Below, one piece after another: positions 1 to 8,840 of a DNA stretch of 19,928 nucleotides (positions within the stretch are counted from its first letter, which is position 1; each line of letters starts with the position of its first letter). The notes under the pieces were generated by a model. That model made no database searches and had not been told where the DNA came from. It was given only the letters and a program-made list of their open reading frames with translations. The DNA is taken from assembly GCA_037447655.1 (NCBI GenBank), contig JBBHKE010000831.1, positions 126,001 to 145,928 on the forward strand, read 5' to 3'. The position numbers and the translations under genes are program-made. This DNA is from Zygnema cylindricum. Its lineage: Eukaryota > Streptophyta > Zygnematophyceae > Zygnematales > Zygnemataceae.

Positions 1-127
1 TTTTAAGTTTCCGGGTTTCGGATTACGGTTTTACGAATGGTATCACCTTTTTTTCCTTAGTGTTTTTTTTTATATATATTTTGGCTATTTTTTTACGGTA
101 TTTTGTTTTTTTTTTTGTTTTGTTAAC

Positions 128-350
128 TACACCGCTCATCGTTATTAGTGTTAAAGTTTTTTTTCGCCACTTAAAACATCTCTTCTTCGTGCACATTTGT
201 CGGATTGTCAATCTGAGACCGCCAATAGGAAGGTGAGAATCCTGCCTTCCAAATGCAACCATCGGATTGACAATCCGACAAGTGTGCACGGAGAAAAGAT
301 ATTTTAAGTGGCGAACAAAACTTTAACCACTTATAACGATGAGCGGTGTA
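128..350. mobile_element. MITE-like element with ~84-bp terminal inverted repeats
   Basis: The left arm (130-213) and right arm (265-348) are near-perfect reverse complements; both outer ends read CACCGCTCATCG from outside inward and both inner ends are GATTGTCAATC. The arms differ only by a few substitutions and short indels. The spacer is about 50 bp. A TA dinucleotide flanks each end (128-129 and 349-350), as expected for Tc1/mariner-type or Stowaway-like insertions. There is no room for a transposase, so this is a non-autonomous foldback element. The superfamily is inferred from the TA flanks only. The short minus-strand reading frames across it are by-products of the palindrome. Confidence 0.8.
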
Positions 351-584
351 ATGTTGATTTTGGTTAAGAAGAATAAAAAATAACTTAACGAAGGTCACAT
401 TGACAATGGAATGCCGAATAAAAACTATAATAAAAAGTACACTCAGTATTGTGTTTATTAATGTTTATATGAAAGCCTTATGTCCAATAAGTGATGTATA
501 TACAATTTTGAGAGCCACCGACAACCGATAATACTATTATGATGTATATCTCTTATGTATCTCGGTATGTACTATTATGGTAAC

Positions 585-732
585 CGAGAGTGAGAGGGAG
601 AGTGGGAGGGAGAGTGAGAGGGAGAGTGGGAGGGAGAGTGAGAGGGAGAGTGAGAGGGAGAGTGAGAGGGAGAGTGAGAGGGAGAGGGAGAGGGAGAGTG
701 AGAGTGAGAGGGAGAGTGAGAGGGAGAGTGAT
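585..732. repeat. GA-rich microsatellite (GAGAGTGAGAGG units)
   Basis: About 150 bases are built from GAGAG, TGAGAGG and GGGAG units. The frame reading Arg/Glu/Ser repeats is simple-sequence and is not a gene. Confidence 0.9.
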
Positions 733-1197
733 AGTGGTATGAGAAAGGTCGTTATTCTCTATTTATGGCAAGAATGAAATATACACATATGATAGGCTCT
801 CATACACATTATATACGCATACGCACAATATACACGTATTATATGCCCTCATAGGCTATTCAAGCATTTCACACGTGTAAATTTATTACTGTTTCGTGTT
901 GGACTGAATTGACTAAAGTATTTCTGGAGGCTGTATCCGTACAATAGTTATAAATCAGCAAGTACGAATTTTGCAACTGTTCGATACTATTTTGAAGTTT
1001 AACTTTTTTTTTATTTTCGCTTGATTAACACTTAATTTGTTCACAATTTTGTGGACAAAAAAAACTTGTACTACAAGATATAAGCTGTAGCACTTGTTTA
1101 AATTCGATAGAAAGTTAAAGATACGTATTTTGAAATGCGATAAGAACCTACGAAAACGACAAATAACATTTACAACAAAAACAAATATTTTTTTTAG
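733..1197. other. AT-rich stretch, no gene seen
   Basis: No exon with coding signal and splice borders was recognised here. The short plus-strand frame at 1094-1300 overlaps the weak exon candidate at 1198-1257 in a different frame and shows no family resemblance. Confidence 0.5.
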
Positions 1198-1257
1198 GGT
1201 CGGTCACCGATGTATCGTCAAGATATGGCAATACAATTTTTTGACGAATATGGCGAG
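1198..1257 (+). CDS. Weak candidate upstream exon of the GBP-like gene
   Basis: A T-rich tract ending in AG (1196-1197) precedes 60 in-frame bases, followed by a GTGCGT donor at 1258. The translation contains AIQFFDEYGE. GBP-family GTPases often start with a segment of the type P-[IV]-Q-[LFI]-[IVF]-[DE]-x-x-G-[EK] some 30-40 residues before the P-loop, so position and pattern fit. The exon that would link it to the P-loop exon at 2574 was not found, and a 20-codon open stretch with an AG and a GT can arise by chance. Confidence 0.25.
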
Positions 1258-1304
1258 GTGCGTTGATATGGACAACCGAAAAACCGACGGTTCCGGTTGA
1301 TACT

Positions 1305-1430
1305 CAATACTAAAAATTGTACCTGAGCTATCATTTTTGTATTTGGTCCATGATCTGGGGAAAAAATCAATACTAAAAATTATACAGGAGCTATCGTTTT
1401 TGTACTTGGTCCATGATTCAGGAAAAAATT
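1305..1430. repeat. 63-bp tandem direct repeat, two copies
   Basis: Unit 1 (1305-1367) and unit 2 (1368-1430) both begin CAATACTAAAAATT and both carry TTGGTCCATGAT. They differ at several positions, so the duplication is not very recent. No coding content was seen. Confidence 0.85.
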
Positions 1431-2573
1431 GTGTTTGCTTATGCCACCGACATTATGTACGGTATTTTATGGTACATATACAAAATATTGCCACCTAACA
1501 ATTTATGCTCCTAAGAAACCTAAAAAAAAACTCTAAAAAGAAATACTCTAAAAATCCCAAAAAAGCCCTCAAAACCCAACATGTAATTTTATTGTTCTAA
1601 TTCCAAAGTTTGAAATCCTTGCTATCTAACACCAAATTTAAAGCGTGAACCCACCCTATTCGAACTAAACCGAATATTGGACATTTTAATTATCGGATCA
1701 ATTGGTTCTGATTGACCACTGATGTATAAAACACTATAGCGTTAGAGAGTTATTGGTGTAAATGCGAATTTAGTAATGTCCAACACTAATTTAGGTGTTG
1801 ATGATCTGTTGTGCTCTTGGGCCACTATTTTAGTTATTGTTATTTCATTGTTTTCAATTTCCACGGCCGATTTAGTGTCTTTAACTCTAATAGCGATTAA
1901 AGGTGACGTTAATGTTCCACGACTATTAGTAATCGTAAAAAAAGTTGGTTTTCTCATTTGTTTATAAGATCTACTCTATTTTCATTATTTCACAAATCTG
2001 GTGTTTATTTATTACTATGGAGCGCTCTAAATTAAAGTTAAAAAAAAAAAGGAAACTAATGTGACTTGATGGCCCTACCAGACGCCTTTTTTGAAAACCT
2101 CTATTCAATTTAGGTGTAATTGTACATTCACACATAATATAGTGTGGTATAAATTAGCGGCTACATTTTGTGACGCTTTGACAGGTACATTAGTAATTGG
2201 GATTTTAGAGAGGTTCACCAACAATGACATGTAGGATAGTTTTACTAAAGGACTAATAGTTACGATTTTCTTTCGGTTTTAATTTTATTTTTTGTTTCTA
2301 CTAAGTAAACTTCAATTGAACCCACAATCTATTTTTTTTATTTTTTAAGTTTCAAAATAAAAGCGTGCAATTATATCCTCTTTTTCCGTTTTCTAAAACT
2401 AGGATACGGAGCCGTTCTTGTTTGGAAATCCAGTTTACATAGTATAGTGTGGATATTGTTTACATTTTTTGACATTAGTCCCGAAAGTAGTTGTGTAGAT
2501 TTCGAGGAACATTTGTTAGAACCAATATCTCACAAAAAATATTCTCACACCTCTTTTTTTTTTTAATGGGCAG
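1431..2573. other. AT-rich upstream region, no confident exon
   Basis: It contains an A/C-rich simple stretch near 1500-1580 and an open stretch on both strands at 1742-1967. The latter has no recognisable motif and no supporting splice context. The exon immediately preceding the P-loop exon, and the start codon of the gene, should lie in this region or further upstream, but I could not identify either. Confidence 0.45.
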
Positions 2574-2643
2574 GTCATTGGACCCTACCGTTCGGGAAAA
2601 TCTTTCCTTTTAAACCAACTTTTGTCTCTCTCCTGTAATGAGG
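2574..2643 (+). CDS. GBP-like GTPase exon with G1/P-loop
   Basis: The exon follows a T-rich tract and CAG at 2571-2573 and ends before the GTAAGG donor at 2644. It encodes VIGPYRSGKSFLLNQLL followed by SLSCNE and the first base of a Gly codon (starts in phase 0, ends one base into a codon). GPYRSGKS fits the GxxxxGK[ST] nucleotide-binding P-loop, and the following FLLNQLL is typical of GBP-family GTPases. The next exon supplies GT to complete Gly. Confidence 0.92.
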
Positions 2644-3013
2644 GTAAGGAGGGTGAGGAGGGGTGAGGGAAGGGGTAGAGGGAGTGATAATTTAGGTTCA
2701 GTATCAGTGAGGTGAGAAAGGGAAGGAGTATTAGTTTTTTATAAGAGTTGTCTTTTTTGCTGTTTCAAGTCTTTCCCCCTCTCGCCCACACTCTCTCTCC
2801 CCTTCTCTCCGCCTCTCTCCCCTTTCTCTCCCCTTCTCTCCCCCTCTCTCTCCGCCTCCCTCTCCCCTTCTCTCCTCTCTCTCCCCTCTCTCTCCCTCTC
2901 TCACTCTCCCTCTCCGTCTCAATCTTTCCCCTCTCTCTCCCATTTTCACTCTCATTCCCTCTCTCATTCTCTCTCACTATTATAGTATGTTTTTTTGTTT
3001 GCACGCGACACAG
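2644..3013 (+). other. Intron: purine-rich start, CT-rich end
   Basis: The first ~90 bases are mostly G and A (GGAGGGTGAGGAGGGG type). From about 2771 to 2977 the sequence is an almost pure CT tract (CTCTCTCCCC units). The intron closes with CACAG. The two ends could base-pair in the transcript. Confidence 0.8.
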
Positions 3014-3052
3014 GTTTTGGTGTGGGTCACATGCGAGACACAAAAACAAAAG
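3014..3052 (+). CDS. 39-nt exon, switch region of the GBP-like GTPase
   Basis: ACACAG precedes and GTATTT follows. Joined in phase to the previous exon, it reads GFGVGHMRDTKTK and the first base of Gly. This corresponds to the G2/switch I area of GBP-type GTPases, where conserved Thr residues follow a Gly-rich segment about ten residues after the P-loop helix. It is a microexon, recognised by phase and homology rather than length. Confidence 0.9.
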
Positions 3053-3998
3053 GTATTTATTTCTCCTTTTACTTTACGACTCATTTTTTTATTTAAGTGT
3101 TTTCCTAGTACATTGGTTTTTGCCAACCTAATAATAATTACAATAATAATAAGCTCAATGAAGTTTTTTGCCAATTTAATAATAATGATAGCTTAAAGTA
3201 AGGTTTTTGCCAATTCAATAAAACAAATAACAATAAAATATTGAAAATTGTAGTTAAGGTTTTTGACGAAATAATATTTGTTTAATTGGCAATTTATGCC
3301 CAATGATTCATTGCAGCCAAGATAATGGAAGAAGTGGTCTACCATCATCATTTGTCTATTTTTCACTAAGGTCAAAATAACACCTAATAACACCTAAATT
3401 AGTGTGGATGTGCACCTTAATACGGAACTTTGGCATGTGGGATTTGTTGTGACAATGGTGACTTGGTAGGATGTGTGAAATAGTGTGGTATGGGATGTGT
3501 GTGGAACAAGGAGTGATGGGAAGACGTGATGTCACATGATATTTCTTGTGACATGCGAGGGAGAGGAGAGGGAGAGGGAGAGAGGGGGAGGGGGATAGGG
3601 AGAAAGGGAGAGGGATAAAGGGAGGGAGAGAGCGAGGGAGGGAGAGAGAGAGATGTGACATGCCATGATGTGAGAGCTGATGTGTAACATAGGTTTAAAG
3701 CGCGGAAGAAACTCCCCATAATGTACCATTCATCAATTAATTTATCAATTCATTCGAATTTTGATCATTTGCTTCAAATTTTTGATAAGCACTTTTCTAG
3801 TTTGATCTGTACTTACTAGAATTTAGATTATTAAACTCATTATGCAAATTTTACTACCTTCTTTTTCCAGAAAAGATTCGAATGTTACGAATTTGTATTT
3901 GAAATTAAAATGTAGAAATACAGCTTCATTTTCCTTTAAAATTGTAAGAACTACGATGTGTCGAAAAGTGACGTGACGTGACATGTGACGTGACACAG
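3053..3998 (+). other. Intron with AT-rich and GA-rich repeats
   Basis: At 3110-3275 a GGTTTTTGCCAA motif recurs about four times among AATAAT runs. A GA-rich tract lies at 3557-3654. TGTGACATG-like words recur at about 3538-3556, 3654-3663 and 3975-3995. No additional exon was recognised. Confidence 0.7.
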
Positions 3999-4116
3999 GT
4001 GTCTGGGTTTGGGGCGAACCGTTGGACATAAGAATTAACGGAGTTATGACTTCCGTTCTGTTTCTGGATACGGAGGGATTCGAAAGTTTGGGGAAATCCA
4101 CTGTATATGATGACCG
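3999..4116 (+). CDS. GBP-like GTPase exon with G3 motif DTEG
   Basis: GACACAG precedes; a GT lies at 4117. In phase with the 39-nt exon it reads GVWVWGEPLDI, then SVLFLDTEGFESLG, and ends VYDD plus CG. DTEG is the G3 motif of the GBP/atlastin branch (DxxG in GTPases generally), and the preceding W-x-W-G-x-P is characteristic of GBPs. The donor (GGTTCG context) is weak, but the next exon starts with A, making CGA (Arg), and the homology continues without a gap. Confidence 0.93.
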
Positions 4117-4538
4117 GTTCGTGACTGCATTTTGTCCAGTTCCCTCTCTCTCTCTCTCTCTGTGCCTTTGTTTGGCCATGTGTAGATATTCTAGAGCTGC
4201 ACTCTACTTTGTTTTTTTCGCTCTTTTTTTTTGCAAAAATGTTGCTCTCTCTCTCTCTCTCTGTTCTTTCTCTTTGGCCATTTTTTCTGTCTGTTCCTTC
4301 TTTGGCTATTTCTCTCCCTTTGGTCATTTCTCTCTCTCTCTCTCTGTCTCTCTCTCTCTCTCTCTCCCTCTCTCTCTCTCTTTTCCTCTCTCTTTTCTCT
4401 CTCTTTTCTCTCACTTTTTTCTATCTCTTTTTTTTCATACATTCTAAAGTTTCCTACTCCCTCTTTTATTTCCCTCTTTAGCCTCTTTTTTTTTCTCTTT
4501 TCTCTTTTGTCTTTTCTCTCTCTCTCTCCTTCTCTCTC

Positions 4539-4592
<54 letters not shown>

Positions 4593-4652
4593 CCAGGTCT
4601 AAAGTGTCATTCTCTCTTATTATTTCTTTTTTTTTTTTTTTTTCTTCGACAG
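4117..4652 (+). other. Intron, dominated by CT microsatellite
   Basis: Between about 4140 and 4592 it is mostly CTCTCT with short T-rich breaks, including a long pure (CT)n near 4545-4590, then poly-T and CGACAG at the acceptor. Ser/Leu-rich or Arg/Glu-rich frames here are simple-sequence translations. Confidence 0.85.
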
Positions 4653-4710
4653 AATATTTGCTTTGGCGGCCATAGTGAGCTCTGTTTTGATCTACAATTT
4701 GCCGGAGACG
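4653..4710 (+). CDS. GBP-like GTPase exon after G3
   Basis: The acceptor is CGACAG after a poly-T stretch; the donor is GTAAAA at 4711. It encodes (R)IFALAAIVSSVLIYNLPET and ends in phase 0. The pattern IFAL-(A)-x-x-SS-x-x-IYN is a well-conserved beta-strand/helix region of GBP-family GTPases directly after the G3 loop. Confidence 0.93.
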
Positions 4711-6035
4711 GTAAAACTTTTCTTCGAATTTTCATAATAATCATGTAGGGAATATATTATTTTTTAACAAATAGCTTTTTAAAAAATATAACTGTTGTTG
4801 TTTACATCTTTAAGCGTTCGATTTCTGTAAATAAAGGTTTCCGTGGGGCTTTATAAAACCATGTAGAGAATGTACTAAAATGTACTATTTTTAAAAGAGA
4901 GTTTTCTTAATTATTACGATAGTTTGTTTAAAATTATTACTGTTTTTATTATTGTAAGGAAAGGTCCGATTTAACAGCTCCAATTGATCTGGAAAAAACT
5001 AAAAAATCTACTATTGCCGGTCTTAGTATTTTTAGACTTTTAAAAAGCTTAGTATGAAGGAGTATTTCTAGTAGTTTTTCTTTGTTCCGATACAAAAAAA
5101 AATATTATTAGTTAATGCTTCCTTATTTTCTGGTTAAAAAGAACTATAAGCAAGATGGAGTATTTTTGTTATTTTATGTTATTTAGTGCTCCAAGCTAGA
5201 GGAGTATTTTTGTTAATTGGTGTTTTTTCTCTCAGTATTTTCAGGCAAAAAAGAAAAAGAGTACTAGTACATTCAAGGGAAGAAAAAATAAACAAACTAA
5301 AAAAAAAAAAAACTAAGTACGGCGAAGCATTTTTATCAGTCATCATGAGTTTTCTCACCACAATCCTTCAATAAAAATATCATCTATCTAAAAGCTAACA
5401 CATCTCAAATCCACTTTATATCCACTTTAAAACTTAAAAAAAACCTTAAACTTCCTAAAGACCTCTACAGATCCTTTTAATAACCCTTAAAAAACTAGAA
5501 TCCACTCTAAATCCACCCCGAAAACAGCCTAAGCCCATATTAGTATAACTTGAAGCACTTATCCTCTATTGAATATTTTGTTACTTATTCTAAAACTAAC
5601 TTTTCATTTAAAATCCATCTTATCATTTTAATTACCATTTTAAAACACTCTTATCATTTTAAAACTATCTTATCACTTTTAAACAATCTTTATCCTTTGA
5701 AAACTATCTTATTTAAAACAATCTTATCCTTTTAAAACTATCTTATCACTTTAAAACCATCTTATCATTTTAAACTATCTTATCCTTTTAAAACACTCTT
5801 ACTCATTTAAAACCGACACGTCTTTTGAAAACCATCATATTTATCATTTCAAAACCGTCTTATCGTTTTAATTATCATACTTAAACTACATTTTCATATT
5901 TAATTATCATTTTAGACCCACTTTATGGTTTGAAAACCACCTTATCATTTGGTAATCAATCTTATACCCCTTCTATGCCCCTTCCGGACATTAATTAGGC
6001 CAAATTGGGGGTGGGGAAGGGAAGGGTTTAAGCAG
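4711..6035 (+). other. Long AT-rich intron with a degenerate ~20-bp repeat
   Basis: The first 700 bases show nothing but AT-rich sequence. From about 5400 an A/C-rich strand bias begins. Between about 5590 and 5960 short units of the type CTTATCNTTTTAAAAC recur at roughly 20-bp spacing. The intron ends in a G-rich stretch and AGCAG. Confidence 0.7.
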
Positions 6036-6100
6036 GTGAAGGAGGCGGATATCGCCAAATTGTCTTTTGCGGTAGAACTGGCGGAGGAGTTCTATGGGAG
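6036..6100 (+). CDS. GBP-like GTPase exon (core helix)
   Basis: AGCAG precedes; GTCAGT follows at 6101. It reads VKEADIAKLSFAVELAEEFYG plus AG of an Arg or Ser codon. The segment after the conserved IYN-L-x-E-T is an amphipathic helix in this family, and phase 0 continuity with the previous exon is exact. It ends two bases into a codon; the partner exon is uncertain. Confidence 0.9.
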
Positions 6101-6745
6101 GTCAGTTTACGGAATTGAATGACCGTTTTAACCGTCTTTAGAACCAATTTTGATAAAACTAGAGAATTTTTGAGAATTTCCTGGGGATGGTTGTGGAACT
6201 GGAAGTTAGTTTAATGGAACTGAATGACCGTAAAAACTGTTTTAAAAACCAGTTTTGATAAAACTAGAGAAATTTACAATTAAGTAGCGATTTTCGAACG
6301 ATTGACTGAAAATTGTTCTAGAACTGGGTCAGTTTAACAGAACTGAATGAACTTTTACCATTTCTAATTTTACTTTTCATTTGAAGTGAGAATTTTACGA
6401 TTAAGTGGAGGTTTAAAATTTAACTGAAATTTAAATGGAGTTTAATAAGTTGGACTGTTTGACTGTTTTTAAAGTCAAGCCCAATAAAAATGTAGAATTT
6501 TTATGGTTAATATGGTTAAATGGAGTTTTTTTTTTTTTTTTTGAGTTGTGGAATTGGAGGAGAGCTCTATTGAAGGTCAGTTTAATGGAACTAAATGACT
6601 GTTCAACTATTCTTAGAAACAAGTTTTGATAAAACTGGAGAACTTCAAGGATTAACTGAAAGATTGTCGCGGAACTGGAAGTCAGTTTAACGGAACTGAA
6701 TGATTATTTGACTGTTGTTAAAGTTAATCCCAATGTATATGTAGA
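6072..6745 (+). repeat. Degenerate ~120-bp tandem array that includes the exon 3' end and donor
   Basis: Units start near 6072, 6194, 6318, 6548 and 6667. Each carries GGAACTG..GTCAGTTTAAYGGAACTGAATGA, and several continue with AAGTTTTGATAAAACTAGAGAA. The first unit overlaps the end of the exon at 6036-6100 and its GTCAGT donor. The unit at 6548-6584 reproduces exon end plus donor with about 80% identity. Confidence 0.75.
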
Positions 6746-7125
6746 ATTTTTAACTAATTGTCTTTATTTGTCTTTAGGTAATAGTTGCGGATTCGGAAGA
6801 TAGTTATATGGAATTAAAATATTTTTGATGTTTTTGGTTTGTTTTCTTTTTTGACTATTTTTGTAGAATTTGAAGCAAATAGAAGTTGACCATGAAATTT
6901 TTTGACTCAAGCTGGGGATTGAAACATATAAGGATTAGTATAAGGATAACATATATAACATATATAATGTTTTTGTCATAATCTGGTCAATCAAGAGATG
7001 TTTTTGGGCTGGTCTTTTGTTCAAGGTAGGTTTATAAATTGACAACGGTCTAATTTTTTTCAAACTTTGTTATCCTTGTTGTTTCGATTCGGTAAAAATC
7101 GTTACGGAATCGCGATTTTTTTTCG

Positions 7126-7168
7126 GGGAAAATCCGAATTTTGTCGTCGTGGTTGATACAGAGTAAAG
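7126..7168 (+). CDS. Uncertain exon for the G4 region (WLIQ)
   Basis: In one frame the bases up to 7168 read ILSSWLIQSK, and the end phase fits the exon at 8781. Relatives carry a WLIQ-type strand leading into the R-D residues of the G4 motif. Two donors are possible: GTAAAG at 7163 or GTGAGA at 7169. Against it: there is no AG acceptor between 7030 and 7161, stops occur in this frame at 7051 and 7093, and R-D is not in place. The start given is arbitrary. This is either a chance match, an exon with a non-AG acceptor, or a damaged exon. Confidence 0.3.
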
Positions 7169-7564
7169 GTGAGACCTTGCCTTTTCTTGTGAAGATGCTT
7201 TTTATATCTACAAAAAGCAATCCATTTTTTCAAACTTATTTGTCTACTTTGTCTTTTTGGAGATATTTTTTAGAAAACATTTGTGATATTATTCTAGACT
7301 CGATAGTCTATGTTACATTTTTTTTTTTCCTATTTTTTATAACAATTTATTCAACATTTGATGTTTTATGTCTTTCTTCCAAAAATCAAATTTCAAATGC
7401 AATTTCTATTACACGTTTCAATGTCCGACAGTAAATGCCCGATGTCCTTTTTCGATTGTTCGATTCCATGTTTTTATTCGATAATCCAAATTCGAGTATC
7501 GAAATTTCATTTTTTTTTTAAGATTTATAACAACTTTTTTAAAACATTTCTTTCCGATACAAAC

Positions 7565-7588
7565 ATATATATATATATATATATATAT
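7565..7588. repeat. (AT)n microsatellite
   Basis: Twelve uninterrupted AT units within an AT-rich intron. Confidence 0.9.
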
Positions 7589-7630
7589 CATATGCTCAAC
7601 ATTATGATATTTTTTGTACTTTTTTGGGAG

Positions 7631-7663
7631 GAAGATCTTTCAACCCGGGGGAAGCGAGGATAG
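7631..7663 (+). CDS. Candidate 33-nt microexon (weak)
   Basis: GGGAG precedes and GTGAGAG follows at 7664, and the intron then starts with a long purine-rich tract (to about 7757) as several other introns of this gene do. The piece is GC-rich in an AT-rich setting. It enters and leaves one base into a codon, so it fits between a donor at 7163 or 7169 and the exon at 8781. The translation, about RSFNPGEARI, does not clearly resemble the family, so support is phase and composition only. Confidence 0.25.
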   Translation, partial: EDLSTRGKRG

Positions 7664-8021
7664 GTGAGAGAGGCCGGGTGAGGGGAAGAGAGGAGAGGCG
7701 ACGGGTTGGGAAGGATGGATCGGGCGGTGCAGAGGAGGAAAGAGGAAAGAGGAGGCTTTGTAAGTTCTGCAAATTTAATTTTAACTTGTCATTAATCACA
7801 TCCTTAAATTTTCGGAATTTCTCGTACATTTTATATTTCAACATAAAATTTGAATACCTTTCAAAAAATTTCCAAACCTCAACACACTATTTTAACAACA
7901 AATACAATTTTTTAACTCTTTTTAAAACCCGATTTCTTTTGAAAATTTCATTTTAACAAACAATACTATTTTGAACACAATTAATTTTTTTTTGGAAAAA
8001 CTTCGAAAACCTCCACTGCCC

Positions 8022-8266
8022 ATTACTGGTAGTATTTAACATTTTTTGGGCAGTTAAAGGTATTTTTTTTTTAAGACTTTTTTCATATTTTTTTTCATAT
8101 ATTTTTTCATATGTTTTTCATATTTCGTCACATCACAATTGAAAGGCAAGACCATTACCTTCCTATTGCTAACCTTAAAAAAAAGAAAAAACTATATCAA
8201 ATCGTTGAATGGAAAGCTTAACGTCTTTAACTGCCCGAAAAAAGTGTAACACTCGTCAGTGTAATT
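8022..8266. mobile_element. MITE-like element with ~40-bp imperfect inverted repeats
   Basis: The left end (8022-8059) runs ATTAC..TTTTTTGGGCAGTTAAAG. The right end (8225-8266) is its imperfect reverse complement, containing CTTTAACTGCCCGAAAAAAG and ending GTGTAAT. The inner ~18 bases match best; the outer parts match with small indels. No coding capacity. The family is not recognised. The right end is repeated in tandem (see the 54-bp repeat). Confidence 0.6.
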
Positions 8267-8321
8267 TAAGCTTAACGTCTTTAACTGCCCGAAAAAAGTG
8301 TAACACTCGTCAGTGTAATTT
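8214..8321. repeat. Exact 54-bp tandem duplication
   Basis: Unit 1 (8214-8267) and unit 2 (8268-8321) appear identical, each starting AAGCTTAACGTCTTTAACTG. The identity implies a recent duplication of the right end of the MITE-like element. Confidence 0.92.
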
Positions 8322-8352
8322 ACCAACAACATTATTTCAACACTAATCAATA

Positions 8353-8488
8353 CTCCTCTCTCTCACTCCCTCTCTCCCTCTCCCTCTCTCCCTCTTCCTC
8401 TCTATCCCCCTCTCCCTCCCTTCCTCTCTCCCTCCCTCCCTCTCTCCTCTCCCTCTCTCTTCCCACTCCCTCTTTCTCTCCCTCTACG
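8353..8488. repeat. CT-rich microsatellite tract
   Basis: CTCTCCCTC units with rare interruptions, ahead of the acceptor at 8780 by some 300 bases. It is the pyrimidine counterpart of the purine tract at 7664-7757 in the same unresolved intron region. Confidence 0.9.
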
Positions 8489-8780
8489 TTATTTCAAAAG
8501 TCAACACTATTTTGAACACTATTCAAAATCTTTTAAAACCTTGAAACTCTTTTTTAACAACAACACTATTTAAAAGAATAAAACACTTTTTCAACACTAT
8601 TCAAAATTCTAGAAACTCGAAAACTTTTTTAAAACTTAAAAACCTCCATGTATTTCAAAATCAACACTATTTTTGACAACATAAACCGACCGTTGTTTCC
8701 AAACCTCGACTTTTGCCTTATCCATATTTTAGATTAAATTTATTAATCTTAATATTAATATTTTTTTTTGGTGGGATTAG

Positions 8781-8840
8781 AGGGAAAATCCGTACAGCAA
8801 ATGGTGGAAGAGGCTCTGAGACCGGTACCAAATGAGGAGG
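8781..8840 (+). CDS. GBP-like GTPase exon (GKSVQQMVEEAL)
   Basis: GATTAG precedes; GTATGT follows at 8841. The translation is GKSVQQMVEEALRPVPNEE plus the first base of Gly, with the first two bases finishing a codon from the previous exon. In plant-type relatives a segment G-K-[ST]-x-x-x-M-[VL]-x-x-A-L follows the G4 region, so this is strongly supported by position. The previous exon must end one base into a codon. Confidence 0.88.

Larger units (their letters stand above)
6101..8780 (+). other. Long unresolved intron region holding the missing G4 exon(s)
   Basis: The exon at 6036-6100 ends two bases into a codon and the exon at 8781 begins two bases before a codon border, so at least one exon of suitable phase must lie between them in a functional gene. 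It should encode about 20-25 residues including the G4 motif. Besides the two weak candidates, the region holds the ~120-bp array, (AT)n, a purine tract (7664-7757), the MITE-like element (8022-8266) and a CT tract (8353-8488). Confidence 0.6.

Noticed and set aside
1742-1967. Overlapping open frames on both strands of 60-70 residues
   Set aside because: No recognisable motif, no coding bias I could see, and no splice context linking them to the gene.
2731-3131. Open frames of Ser/Leu/Pro or Arg/Glu/Gly
   Set aside because: CT-tract translations in the intron 2644-3013.
3926-4602. Several long Arg/Glu-rich or Ser/Leu-rich open frames on both strands
   Set aside because: They are translations of a CT microsatellite in the intron 4117-4652; low complexity removes stops by chance. 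Only the part at 3999-4116 is an exon.
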